Origin: Thinopyrum elongatum
Taxonomy: Eukaryota; Streptophyta; Magnoliopsida; Poales; Poaceae
Length of the DNA stretch: 64,000 nt
Assembly: GCA_011799875.1 (NCBI GenBank)
Contig: CM022303.1
Location: forward strand, 300,340,362 to 300,404,361
Direction of reading: 5' to 3'
The notes under the pieces were generated by a model, which worked only from the letters and a program-made list of their open reading frames with translations, was not told the DNA's origin and made no database searches. How positions within the stretch are numbered: position 1 is the first letter of the stretch; each line of letters begins with the position of its first letter. Shown here in pieces: positions 11,718 to 23,218 of this stretch. A program made the position numbers and the translations under genes.

Positions 11718-11959
11718 GAGTACTCGAAGTATGCAAGTTCATAAGGAAAGGACGGTGTACATCACTCTTGTCGCATTCGTGTTGCACCCTGGCACGCTGG
11801 ACCCTGCACGTCGCTCACCGAATGGAATTCGCTTCATCTTGCATTTTCGCTCGCTTGTGGGACCGCAGTTGAGAGCAAACCGACGTCCCTCCCCCTCCCC
11901 CGCATGCGTCATTTATACTACTACTAGAAGAGAGAGAGGTCGGCCGAGTGTTACTAGTA

Positions 11960-12204
11960 CTCCCTCCGTTTTTATTTAATCCGCATATTAGTTTTGGTCA
12001 AAGTCAAGCTTTACAAACTTTGACAAAGTTTATAGACAAAAATATTAACATATACAATAACAAATCAATACCATTAGATTCGTTGTTGAATGTACTTCCA
12101 CATCATATAGATTTGTTATGCTAAATATTTATATTATTTTCTATAAATTTTGTTAAACTTTACAAAGTTTGACTAATATGCGGAGTAAATGAAAACGGAG
12201 GGAG
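11960..12204 (+). mobile_element. Stowaway (Tc1/mariner) MITE
   Basis: 245 bp with inverted ends CTCCCTCCGTTTT...AAAACGGAGGGAG and a 5' TA target dinucleotide (11958-11959). The 3' dinucleotide is TG, one base off TA. Internal blocks such as TTTGACAAAGTTTATAGA match the same family at 13484-13712. Confidence 0.85.
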
Positions 12205-12299
12205 TGGTATACTAATAGTACTATGAGCACTGCATACTCTACTGCAGATGTTGTCAGTACTCCACTAGTACTACTACTTCTACTACTATTGGACAGGGA

Positions 12300-12560
12300 G
12301 CTTAAAAAATTACTATTGGACTGGCTATATGTGGCGAAATCCTAGTAGGAAAAGCATGCGCGAGAACAAGCATTCACGTGTTTGAATACAAATTGGAAAC
12401 CATTTCTGTTTGAATACAAATCTAGGAGTACGTACGAATCTAACAATATTGATTGGGCGTTGTTGAATGTTCATACTTTTTTCTGTAAGTTTGATCAAAG
12501 TAGAGATACTTTGACTACACACAAAACTTATATGTAAACTAAAAAGGATCGGAGGGAGTA
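12300..12560 (+). mobile_element. Half of a Stowaway MITE (3' part near 12489-12559)
   Basis: A right end GGATCGGAGGGAGTA (12547-12560) follows TTTGATCAAAGTAGAGATAC-type internal sequence, but no left CTCCCTCCG end is present. A one-ended remnant. Confidence 0.55.
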
Positions 12561-12654
12561 TATTGTATGTTCAAAAGCGAAACGAACATTGAATACCCTT
12601 TATATATGATTTGCTGATGCTATGATCACCGGTTCAAAATTTTGAATCCGCCTT

Positions 12655-13110
12655 AGGTATCACACATGCACCCACTCGTTCTCTCTCGGTTTCATCTCGG
12701 GGTCTCTCTCTCCCTCCCTCTCTCTCTCTCTCTCTAGCATACACACACATACCACCTCTCTTCCTCTTTGTGCTTGTCAAACCTAATTGATCTCCCGAGG
12801 TATTGGGATTGTATCTCGCTCGTCGTCAGGTCGCTCTACGACACACGCCTAGGTCACTCTACCATGCATTAATTGTAACCACGCCTTTCATCTATCTTTT
12901 TTTAAGCATACATTCATCCTTTCCGCCTCTCTCTAGATCGGTCGATCTCCGGACCCACCCTAGTCCTCTTTCAATCGATCTAGCTAGATGGTTCATGACC
13001 GACACGCACACACAGACCCCCCCCCCCCCCCGCCCTTCTCTCCACCCCACACGGTCATTTCTATCATAGAAACACACCAAACCTTTATCTCCTTGCACGC
13101 ATGCACTCGA
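12655..13110. repeat. CT-rich microsatellite and poly-C region
   Basis: (CT)n around 12705-12737 and a C15 run at 13017-13031, within CA/CT-rich sequence like that at 5500-6450. The overlapping frames are artefacts of low complexity. Confidence 0.6.
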
Positions 13111-13483
13111 TCTCTCAACATCTATCGATCTCGTCAAGATGTGTTGGGGCATGAACCGAATGGGATGTCAAAACTAAGATGGGAAGCGACACGTAGTGGA
13201 GGCAAAGTGAAACTTTAAACGAACCGTTTGTCTGTATGCATGTCGGATAAATTACGACATTGGAAGTACAAGCATGGTCTAGACCCACATGCGAATGACA
13301 CTCGACGGAATGTTCAAATGAGGCATGCGGGAGGATGGACTCGACCAGAGGGCGGCATGGTCGATGGAGAAGAGGGTTGGAGAGTAATGAGAAATAAGCA
13401 ACGGCATATGATTATACTTGGACGGCTCAAATAAACGTTGGGTTGTCTGGTTTTCCCTTCCGTCTTGGTCACGGAGTAAAATA
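13111..13483. other. No gene seen
   Basis: Moderately GC-balanced intergenic sequence. The short frames show no domain or repeated structure. Confidence 0.4.
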
Positions 13484-13712
13484 CTCCCTCCGTTTTTATT
13501 TACTCTGCATATTAGGTTTGACTGAAGTCAAACTTCATAAAATTTGACCAAATTTATAGAAAAAAATATGAACATTTACAATAGCAAATCTATATGATGT
13601 GAAAGTGTATTCAGTAGTATATGTTATTATTTCTGTCTATAAACTTTGTCAAAGTTTACAAAGTTTGACTTTGAGCAAAGCTAAAATGCGGAGTAAATAA
13701 AAATAGAGGGAG
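13484..13712 (+). mobile_element. Stowaway (Tc1/mariner) MITE with TA duplication
   Basis: 229 bp, beginning CTCCCTCCGTTTTTATTTAC and ending TAAAAATAGAGGGAG, flanked on both sides by TA (13482-13483 and 13713-13714). Same family as 11960-12204. Confidence 0.9.
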
Positions 13713-13714
13713 TA

Positions 13715-14042
13715 CGCAGGGACTAGTATAGTTACTACTGCCGGAACATGGTAAGTTGGACCCCTAAATGCGGGCATGGACCGGGCACACCTCAATTATT
13801 CCTTCAAACAATCGGACACCTAAATTAGCACACCATCCGGCTACTTACTCAAGTGTTATGCTTCACGAGTTTAAAAGGAAAAGGGTGGTACTGTACCCAA
13901 AACCACCACACTTGGGGCCAGGGTAACAACTTGTCACTGTACCACATTTGAACCAGGGCACAAAAACCACCTATTCTGCGCCTAATGCGTAACGCGGAGC
14001 ACTGACACTTGAATTTGGCCGGGAAAACAGGGAAACCGACAT
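13715..14042. other. Intergenic; promoter-like repeat
   Basis: AGTTTAAAAGGAAAAGGGTGGTAC near 13868 (shown here shortened: TTTAAAAGGAAAA) has a counterpart near 22773. No coding region. Confidence 0.4.
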
Positions 14043-14084
14043 GTGGGGCACACCTGTCGAGATGACATGGCGCAGACTAGTCCA

Positions 14085-14328
14085 ATGAAGGAGCTGGCCC
14101 ACGACCTCCTCGCCACCGGCAACCGTTCATGTGGGTCGTGGGGGCCAGCAACGTGGAGCAGCTCCTGCATCGCCTCTGGACACGGCAACTGCGGTGAGCG
14201 ACACGCTCATCGTCGCTGGACACGCTCGGCTTCAGGGTGCCGAGGGTGGCACTACCGCTGTGGCACGACCAGCAGATCAACACCCGGCTCATTGAGGATG
14301 CACGGGGCGCCGAAGTGCGCGCGCGCCG
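14085..14328 (+). pseudogene. UDP-glycosyltransferase (UGT) fragment, 5' piece
   Basis: One frame gives MKELAHDLLATGNR from 14085. The next frame gives FMWVVGASNVEQLL from about 14126, and VALPLWHDQQINTRLIEDAR from 14247. These match, in order, the plant UGT signature E.A..L..sg.pFlWVv and the end of the PSPG box (pW.DQ..Na). The conserved middle of the PSPG box (HCGWNS region) is missing, a frameshift separates the first two pieces, and a TGA follows WTRQLR. This is therefore a decayed fragment. It is split by the LTR element at 14329 and continues at 21350. UGTs transfer sugars to small molecules in the cytosol, but no active protein can come from here. Confidence 0.6.
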
Positions 14329-15912
14329 TGATACGTCTCCAACGTATCTATAATTTTTGATTGTTCCATGCTATTATATTATCTATTTTGGATATTTTAT
14401 ATGCATTAATATGCTATTTTATATTATTTTTGGGACTAACCTATTAACCTAGAGCCTAGTGCCAGTTTCTGTTTTTTCCTTGTTTTTTAGCTTCGTGGGA
14501 AAGGAATACCAAACGGACTCCAGACGGAATAAAACCTTCGCGATGATTTTTCTTGGACCAGAAGACACCCAGGAGACTTGGAGATGAAGTCGGAGGAGCC
14601 ACGAGGTGGCCACAAGGGTGGAGGGCGCGCCTAGGGGGGTAGGGCATGCCCCCTGCCTTGTGGGCCCCCGTGACAACCTTGACCTAATTCTTTCGCCTAT
14701 ATATTCACATATGTTCCCAAACCACCAGAGGCATCCACGAAAAGACTTTTCCACTGCCGCAACCTTCTGTACCCGTGCGATCCCATCTAGGGTCCTTTTC
14801 CGGCACCCTGCCGGAGGGGGATTCGATCATGGAGGGCTTCTACATCAACTCTATTGCCCTTCCGATGAAGCGTGAGTAGTTTACCTCAGACCTACGGGTC
14901 CATAGCTAGTAGCTAGATGGCTTCTTCTCTCTCTTTGATTCTCAATACCATGTTTTCCTCATTGTTCTTGGAGATCTATCCGATGTAATATTCTTTTGCG
15001 GTGTGTTTGTCGAGATTCGATGAATTGTGGATTTATGATCAGCTTATCTATGAATATTATTTGAATCTTCTCTGAATTGTTATATGCATGATTTGATATC
15101 TTTGTAATTCTCTTCGTATTATCGGTTTGGTTTGGCCAACTAGATTGGTTTTTCTTGCAATGGGAGAAGTGCTTAGCTTTGGGTTCAATCTTGCGGTGTC
15201 CTTTCCCAGTGACAGTAGGGGCAGCAAGGCACATATTGTATTGTTGCCATCAAGGATAAATAGATGGGGTTTACATCATATTGCTTGAGTTTATTCCTCT
15301 ACATGATGTCATCTTACTTAATGCGTTACTCTGTTCTTCATGAACTTAATACCCTAGATGCAGGCAGGAGTTGGTCGATGTGTGGAGTAATAGTAGTAGA
15401 TGCAGAATCATTTCGATCTACTTGACATGGACGTGATGTCTATATTTCATAATCATTGCCTTGGATATCGTCATAACTTTGCGCTTTTCTATCAATTGCT
15501 CAACAATAATTTGTTCACCCACCGTATTTGCTATCTTGAGAGAAGCCTCTAGTGAAACCTATGGCCCTCGGGTCTATTTTCCATCATATTACTTTCCGAT
15601 CTACTATTTTGCAATCTTTTATTTTCAGATCTATAAACCAAAAAACCCAAAAATATTTACTTTATCTTTTGTTTAGTTTTACCTATCTCTATCAGATCTC
15701 ACTTTTGCAAGTAACCGTGAAGGCATTGACAACCCCTTTATCGCGTTGGGTGCAAGTTGTTTGATTGTTTGTGCAGGTGCTAGGTGATTTGTGCGTTGTC
15801 TCCTACTCGATTGATACCTTGGTTCTCTAACTGAGGGAAATACTTATCTCTACTTTGCTGCATCACCCTTTCCTCTTCAAGGGAAAAACCAACGCAAGCT
15901 CAAGAAGTAGCA
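14329..15912 (+). repeat. 5' LTR of the 14329-21344 element
   Basis: 1584 bp with TG...CA ends. A TATATATTC motif at about 14698 is a likely U3 TATA box. Confidence 0.9.
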
Positions 15913-15923
15913 GGAAGAATTTC

Positions 15924-15941
15924 TGGCGCCGTTGCCGGGGA
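15924..15941 (+). other. Primer-binding site, tRNA-Asp type
   Basis: TGGCGCCGTTGCCGGGGA lies 11 bp after the LTR and is the exact complement of the 3' end of plant tRNA-Asp. Confidence 0.9.
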
Positions 15942-16169
15942 GATCTACGCCAAGTCAAGACATACCAAGTACCCATCATAAACTCTCATCTCTTGCATTA
16001 CATTATTCGCCATTTGCCTCTCATTTTCCTCACCCCCACTTCTAAAACGATTTTCAGAAAAAATACAAAAATATTTGCCTTTTTGTTTGCCTTCTTTTCG
16101 TTCGATCTTTTGTTTGCTTGTGTTACCATGTGCCTTCTTTTTGCTTGCATCTTCGCTGGCTAAAAGTTT

Positions 16170-17009
16170 ATGGATCCTTATCCACTTGCTAATCTTTTTA
16201 AGAGATCCAATTATGATGAACCAATTTCTAGTGATTTGAGTGCACTAGATTATCTTTATGAAGTTTTGCTTGAAATTCGTGAATCTGAAAATTGTGATGA
16301 AGTGTTAAAAGAAGAAATATATGAAGTGATTCACGATAGCTCCTTCGATGAAAAGCATGATTGCAATGGTTCTACTATAAATTCTATTAATGTCATTTGT
16401 GCTAATGATATGCAAAACCCTAAGCTTGGGGATGCTAGTTTTGCTAGGTCCACTACTTGTTGCAATGATCATGGTTGGGGTGATTTTTCTTATGATCTTG
16501 AAAATTTATTTAAGCCTCATGATGAATATGTTTGCAATAATATTGAAAGTGGGTTTGGAAGTGTGTCAACTCTAGGTAATAATGATCCCACTATTTTGGA
16601 GTATGATCAATCTTATGAAATTTTTGATAAAAGTGGGCTTGGAGAGGTCATGACTTTAGTTAATGTTAATCCCACTATTTTGGAAGAGTGTCAACTTCAC
16701 ATGCATGTGGATCGTGTTGAGAATATGTCATGTGATAGCTATATTGTTGAATTTTCTTATGATCCTACATGTAATTATTATGAGAGGGGAAAATATGGTT
16801 GTAGAAATCTTCATGTTATTAAATTACCTCTCTTCATGTTGAGATTGCTATCGTTTCCTTTTTCTTCCTTGCATATGCTAGTTTTGGTTTACCTTGATAA
16901 TTTGTTTGCCTATAAAATGCCGATGCATAGGAAGTATGTTAGACTTAGATGTGTTTGTCACGTGTTTTATGATGCTCTCTTTGTGCTTCAATTCTTTTCT
17001 TTTATGTGA
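16170..17009 (+). CDS. Internal ORF of a non-autonomous LTR element, function unknown
   Basis: 279 codons, uninterrupted, starting at an ATG 229 bp after the primer site. The first two thirds are acidic and Asn/Asp/Glu-rich. Two tandem copies of a motif occur in the middle: SGFGSVSTLGNNDPTILE and SGLGEVMTLVNVNPTILE. The last about 65 residues are hydrophobic with Leu/Phe-rich stretches that could be membrane segments. It has no similarity that I recognise to Gag or Pol. A clear relative is encoded at 63299-64000 inside a different LTR element, with the same DANDMQ..KLGDA and STLG..PTILE motifs in the same order. Codons 85-89 coincide with AAGCTTGGGGATGC, the same sequence that precedes the 3' LTR. 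Conservation of the ORF suggests a function in the element's cycle, but none is known to me. Confidence 0.6.
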   Translation: MDPYPLANLFKRSNYDEPISSDLSALDYLYEVLLEIRESENCDEVLKEEIYEVIHDSSFDEKHDCNGSTINSINVICANDMQNPKLGDASFARSTTCCNDHGWGDFSYDLENLFKPHDEYVCNNIESGFGSVSTLGNNDPTILEYDQSYEIFDKSGLGEVMTLVNVNPTILEECQLHMHVDRVENMSCDSYIVEFSYDPTCNYYERGKYGCRNLHVIKLPLFMLRLLSFPFSSLHMLVLVYLDNLFAYKMPMHRKYVRLRCVCHVFYDALFVLQFFSFM

Positions 17010-19741
17010 GCATCATTGAAATTATCAATGCCTAGCTAAAAGGCTTTAAAGAAGAGCGCTTGTTGGGAGACAACCCAATATTTTTCCTTGATATTTTTCA
17101 ATAAATAATTCATCTAGCCTCTGGTTAGATGTGGTTTTGTGTTTTAATTAATGTTTGTGCCAAGTAAGACCTTTAGGATGGCTTACGGTGATAGTTGATT
17201 TGATCTTGCTAAAAAACAGAAACTTTTGCATCCAGTCACATAATTTTAATAATTTACTGGAGAGTTGAAAAACCCTGAATTTTTTACACGAGATTGATAT
17301 ACAATTTTCCTATGTTGTCCTAATATTTCAGAATTTTTGGAGTTATATAAGTATTAGAACAACTCGGATCTTTGCAGACTGTTCTATTTTTGACAGATTC
17401 TGTTTTCTTTGTGTTATTTGCTTATTTTGATGAATCTATGGGTAGTATCGGGGGGTATGAACCATGGAGAAGTTGGAATACAGTAGATATTACACCAATA
17501 TAAATAAAGAATGAGTTCACAACAGTACCAAAAGTGGTGATTTATTTTCTTATAATAATAGAGCCTATGAGATTTTCTGTTGAGTTTTGTGTTGTGAAGT
17601 TTTCAAGTTTTGGGTAAGGATTTGATGGACTATGGAATAAGGAGTGGCAAGAGCCTAAGATTGGGGATGCCCAAGGTACCCCAAGGTAATATTCAAGGAT
17701 AACCAAGATCCTAAGCTTGGGGATGCCCCGGAAGGCATCCCCTCTTTCGTCTTCGTCTATCGGTAAATTTACTTGAGGCTATATTTTTATTCACCACATG
17801 ATATGTGTTTTGCTTGGAGCGTCTTGTATGATTTGAGTCTTTGCTTTTTAGTTTGCCACAATCATACTTTCTGTACACACCTTTTTATAGGGACACGCGT
17901 GATTCGTGATTTATTAGAATACTCTATGTGCTTCACTTATATCTTTTGAGCTAGGCAATTTTGCTCTAGTGCTTCACTTATATCTTTTTAGAGCACGGCG
18001 GTGGTTTTATTTTATAGAAATTATTGAACTCTCATGCTTCACTTATATTATTTTGAGAGTCTCTAAACAGCATGGTAATTTTCTTTGGTTATGAATTTAG
18101 TCCTAATATGATAGACATCCAAGAGGGATATAATAAAAATTTTCATATAAAGTGCATTGAATACTATGAGAAGTTTGATTCCTTATGATTGTTTTGAGAT
18201 ATAAAGATGGTGGTATTAGAGTCATGCTAGTGAGTAATTGTGAATTGGAGAAATACTTGTGTTAAGGTTTGTGAGTCCCGTAGCATGCACGTATGGTGAA
18301 CCGTTATGTAACGAAGTTGGAGCATGAGATATTTTTTGATTGTCTTCCTTATGAGTGGCGGTCGGGGACGAGCGATGGTCTTTTCCTACCAATCTATCCC
18401 CCTAGGAGCATGCGCGTAGTACTTTGTTTTGATGACTAATAGATTTTTGCAATAAGTATGTGAGTTCTTTATGACTAATGTTTAGTCCATGGCTTATACG
18501 CACTCTCACTCTTCCACCATTGCTAGCCTCTCTAGTGCCGCGCAACTTTCGCCGGTACCATACACCCACCATATACCTTCCTCAAAATAGCCACCATACC
18601 TACCTATTATGGCATTTCCATAGCCATTCCGAGATATATTTCCATGCAACTTTCCACCGTTCCGTTTTATTATGACACGCTTCATCATTGTCATATTGCT
18701 TTGCATGATCATGTAGTTGACATCGTATTTGTGGCAAAGCCACCTTTCATAATTCTTTCATACATGTCACTCTTGATTCATTGGACATCCCGGTACACCG
18801 CCGGAGGCATTCATATAGAGGCATATTTTGTTCTAAGCATCGAGTTGTAATTTTTTGAATTGTAAGTAAATAAAAGTGTGATGATCTTCATTATTAGAGC
18901 ATTGTCCCATGTGAGGAAAAAAGAGAGGCCAAAGAAGCCAAACCAAAGAGAAATGACAGAAAAGAGAGAAGGGGCAATGTTACTATCCTTTTTCCACACT
19001 TGTGCTTCAAAGTAGCACCATGATCTTCATGATAGAGAGTCTCCTATTTTGTCACTTTCATATACTAGTGGAAAATTTTCATTATAGAACTTGGCTTGTA
19101 TATTCCAACGATGGGCTTCCTCAAATTGCCCTAGGTCTTCATGAGCAAGCGAGTTGGATGCACACCCACTTAGTTTTCTTTTGAGCTTTCATACACTTAT
19201 AGCTCTAGTGCATCCGTTGCATGGCAATCCCTACTCACTCACATTGATATCTATTGATGGGCATCTCCATAGCCTGTTAATACGCCTAGTTGATATGAGA
19301 CTATCTCCTTCTTTTTTGTCTTCTCCACAACCACCATATTCTATTCCACCTATAGTGCTATGTCCATGGCTCACGCTCATGTGTTGTGTGAAAGTTGAAA
19401 AAGTTTGAGAACACTACAAGTATGAAACAATTACTTGGCTTGTCATCGGGGTTGTGCATGATTTGAATATTTTGTGTGATGAAGATGGAGCATAGCCAGA
19501 CTATATGATTTTGTAGGGATAAACTTTCTTTGGCCATGTTATTTTGAGAAGACATAATTGCCTTGTTAGTATGCTTGAAGTATTATTGTTTTTATGTCAA
19601 TATTAAACTTTTGTTTTGAATCTTATGGATCTGAACATTCATGCCACAATAAAGAAAATTACATGGATAAATATGTTAGGTAGCATTCCACATCAAAAAT
19701 TCTGTTTTTATCATTTACCTACTCGAGGACGAGCAGGAATT
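17010..19741 (+). other. Non-coding internal region of the 14329-21344 element
   Basis: 2.7 kb without a supported frame. It has many stops in all frames. The PPT-like motif AAGCTTGGGGATGC recurs at 17713-17726, and a one-base variant lies at 17657-17670. A thrice-used phrase, GCTTCACTTATATCTTTT, lies between 17930 and 18050. Confidence 0.7.
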
Positions 19742-19756
19742 AAGCTTGGGGATGCT
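19742..19756 (+). other. Polypurine-tract region before the 3' LTR
   Basis: AAGCTTGGGGATGC ends one base before the 3' LTR, the normal place for plus-strand DNA priming. Confidence 0.7.
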
Positions 19757-21344
19757 TGATACGTCTCCAACGTATCTATAATTTTTTATTGTTCCATGCT
19801 ATTATATTATCTGTTTTGGATGTTTTATATGCATTAATATGCTATTTTATATTATTTTTGGGACTAACCTATTAACCTAGAGCCCAGTGCCAGTTTCTGT
19901 TTTTTCCTTGTTTTTTAGCTTCGTGGGAAAGGAATACCAAACGGAGTCCAAACGGAATAAAACCTTCGCGATGATTTTTCTTGGACCAGAAGACACCCAG
20001 GAGACTTGGAGATGAAGTCGGAGGAGCCACGAGGCGGCCACAAGGGTGGAGGGCGCGCCCAGGGGGGTAGGGTGTGCCCCCCTACCTTGTGGGCCCCCCG
20101 TGACTCCCCTGACCTAATTCTTTCGCCTATATATTCACATATGTTCCCAAACCACCAGAGGCATCCACGAAAAGACTTTTCCACCGCCGCAACCTTCTGT
20201 ACCCGTGAGATCCCATCTAAGGACCTTTTCCGGCACCCTGTCGGAGGGGGATTCGATCAAGGAGGGCTTCTACATCAACTCTATTGCCCTTCCGATGAAA
20301 TGTGAGTAGTTTACCTCAGACCTACGGGTCCATAGCTAGTAGGTAGATGGCTTCTTCTCTCTCTTTGATTCTCAATACCATGTTCTCCTCGTTGTTCTTG
20401 GAGATCTATTTGATGTAATATTCTTTTGCGGTGTGTTTGTCGAGATCCGATGAATTGTGGATTTATGATCAGCTTATCTATGAATATTATTTGATCTTCT
20501 CTGAATTCTTATATGCATGATTTGATATCTTTGTAATTCTCTTTGAATTATCGGTTTGGTTTGGCCAACTAGATTGGTTTTTCTTGCAATGGGAGAAGTG
20601 CTTAGCTTTGGGTTCAATCTTACGGTGTCCTTTCCTAGTGACAGTAGGGGCAGCAAGGCGCGTCTTGTATTGTTGCCATCGAGGATAAAAAGATGGGGTT
20701 TACATCATATTGCTTGAGTTTATTCCTCTACATCATGTCATCTTACTTAATGCATTACTCTGTTCTTCATGAACTTAATACTCTAGATGCAGGCAGGAGT
20801 CGGTCGATGTGTGGAGTAATAGTAGTAGATGCAGAATCGTTTCGGTCTACTTGACACGGACGTGATACCTATATTTCATAATCATTGCCTTGGATATCAT
20901 CATAACTTTGCGTTTTTCTCTCAATTGCTCGACAGTAATTTGTTCACCCACCGTATTATTTGCTATCTTGAGAGAAGCCTCTAGTGAAACCTATGGCCCC
21001 CGGGTCTATTTTCCATCATATTACTTTCCGATCTACTATTTTGCAATCTTTTATTTTCAGATCTATAAACCAAAAAACCCAAAAATATTTACTTTATCTT
21101 TTGTTTAGTTTTACCTATCTCTATCAGATCTCACTTTTGCGAGTAACCGTGAAGGGACTGACAACCCCTTTATCGCGTTGGGTGCAAGTTGTTTGATTGT
21201 TTGTGCAGGTGCTAGGTGATTTGTGCGTTGTCTCCTACCGGATTGATACCTTGGTTCTCTAACTGAGGGAAATACTTATCTCTACTTTGCTGCATCACCC
21301 TTTCCTCTTCAAGTGAAAAACCAACGCAAGCTCAAGAAGTAGCA
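19757..21344 (+). repeat. 3' LTR of the 14329-21344 element
   Basis: 1588 bp, co-linear with 14329-15912, differing by scattered substitutions and a few short indels. Confidence 0.9.
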
Positions 21345-21349
21345 CGCCG

Positions 21350-21405
21350 CGACGCGTCCGCGAAGTGTTCTAGCGCGGCCAACTGCATCCCCAGGACCTG
21401 AGACC
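21350..21405 (+). pseudogene. UGT fragment, continuation after the LTR element
   Basis: After removal of the LTR element and one CGCCG copy, the frame continues with RRDASAKCSSAANC and a stop. A +1 frame reads VF-stop-RGQLH, similar to the VF.RG.L stretch that follows the PSPG box in grass UGTs, so this piece is probably frameshifted too. Confidence 0.4.
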
Positions 21406-22250
21406 ATGCTGGGTCGTCTTGCTTTTTCAATGACATGTGGGGATCGCATGTGAGCAAAGGGCATCTCCAACGTTGCCACGGCCGCAACTGACTACCCTGG
21501 CACACCAAAAACCCTCGTCCCTCGCACCGTCGCGCGCGTGCGTTCCCATCCGGTGCCAGCTGCCCGCATTCATGCCGTCTGTCCATATGCCGTCATTAAG
21601 CAGGCTCGATGCCCGAGGAACCAACTCCGGCGACTTAATGACGCACCCGGATGCTTGGCCTCACCGGAATACGCTACTTAAAGCGGCAACGCCCTGCTAA
21701 ACTCCACACCATAGCGCATCCTCCTACCTGGCACCACATCCTCCATGACCACGAGCGGGAACGCTCTGCGGGAGAGCTTGTCTTCGGGGACGAAGCTCAA
21801 GGTCGCTGCCCTCGCTTAAGTCACCGCTCGCAATGCAATAACGTCATAGCTGGATGCGGACACGACCGCACAAGCGGTGGCCACGCCGGCAGCCGGTGAT
21901 GGGTGCACCATCAACCACGCGTCCTAATTGCTGCCGTCCAATGTTTGGTGGTGCATGTGGCAGGTGAAGCGACGGACCGTCCACGTCCATCATCATCGAC
22001 CTCACGTCCACTGGCACCACCGAGGTCAGGGACTCCTTCGAGGATGAGTAGGGCATGGGAGGCGGTAGGGCATGGTGTGCCAACTGGCCGGTCCATCTCC
22101 CGTGTTCTACTCTTCCTCGCCGGAGACCGCACCTTCACTTCACGGGTCTTGAACCCCGCCCCCGTACATGGAGACGACAGATGGAGGACGTCGGTCGCCG
22201 CTGTAGAATAGGTTTAGGGTCGGGTTTCTTTTCTTTTTCTGTCCTATAAA
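21406..22250. other. GC-rich gene-like sequence, no intact frame
   Basis: GC-rich, with TACTTAAAGCGG near 21673 followed by CCACACCATAGCGCATCCTCC, reminiscent of a TATA-like motif and a plant 5' leader on the plus strand. Several frames of 60-100 codons overlap, but none has a domain I recognise. It may be the remains of a second gene next to the UGT relic. Confidence 0.35.
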
Positions 22251-23218
22251 AGTTCAAAATGTAATGAAAATCTGCCGTGTTTGCATGAATCTCGTCCGGT
22301 GTATATGAACTTCCACAATAATAGTAAGATATATTGTATGAAAATATATGGAATGATGATTCGTTTTTGTGTGTATAAACTTAGAAGGTTTCACCCGAGA
22401 CAAAGCTAACATGCGAAGTAAATAAACACATAGGGTCTACATACACAATTTATCTTAGGCACTCCAATAGTACTTCCACAACACATTCACGCATTTCACA
22501 TCTTTGTACATGTACGGGAAGCTACGAAAGGGTTAACGTAAATTGCCACTCTCTCTCTCCCCTGATTTTCATGCTGGTGGCCCCCTCCCTCCCCCCAATC
22601 TCCAATCAACAGCCCACACATTTCACATTACGTTAATTACGTAACTGGGATTACGTAGGTGTAGCATTACTCATCCTAAAAAAACCAAGTAAGCCAACCT
22701 CCCAGCATATCGCGTGGGAAAAGACCCAGCCGCGCCGTTTTAGTAGTATCGATGGATCGCGCGAAGCACCAAGTTTAAAAGGAAAAAGGCGGTACACTCA
22801 CAGCACGCCTGTCACGGTCGCATTTCACCCCTCACACGGTCGGTCCTACACACAGCTTGCCTCTTCACTGACACGTGGGACCGCATTTGGAGAAACCTAC
22901 CATGCGCCAAACTCCCCCGCCCACCGCACGAAAATTCCCCCCAAATCCCAAATTCAACTACCCTTCGGCCAACTAGCCACTAATATTCACAAAACCCCCC
23001 TCACCCCCGGCCCCCTCCACTCCATTCGCTCCGCCAAAGCCGCCCTCCCCGCCGCGCCGATACATCGGCACTGTAGTTCATCGAGGGGACACACGGTGAT
23101 CCTCTCGCTCCCACAGTACGCTCTCGTAGACTGCCGTCCTCCAGCCGCGCCGCCACCGCTAGCGACGTTCTTGTGGAGATGCACGGTGGTTAGCTTCTCC
23201 CACGGTACACGCATTCTA
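22251..23218. other. Promoter-like repeat copy and C-rich leader-like stretch
   Basis: Contains further copies of repeats from the 6-14 kb region (AACACATTCACGCATTTCACATC type near 22481; TTTAAAAGGAAAAA near 22773; CACTGACACGTGGGACC at 22866), then a very C-rich stretch at 22930-23060. No coding region is supported. Confidence 0.4.

Larger units (their letters stand above)
14329..21344 (+). mobile_element. Complete non-autonomous LTR retrotransposon (Gypsy-like)
   Basis: Two LTRs (14329-15912 and 19757-21344) in direct orientation start TGATACGTCTCC and end AAGAAGTAGCA. A perfect 5-bp target duplication, CGCCG, flanks the 7016-bp unit (14324-14328 and 21345-21349). A tRNA-Asp-type primer site follows the left LTR and a purine tract precedes the right one. 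The 3.8 kb internal region has a single 279-codon ORF and no gag, protease, reverse transcriptase or integrase, so it must have relied on enzymes from another element. The two LTRs look very similar by eye, with sparse substitutions, suggesting a fairly young insertion. The ends resemble abundant Triticeae Gypsy families, but I do not assign a name. Confidence 0.93.
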
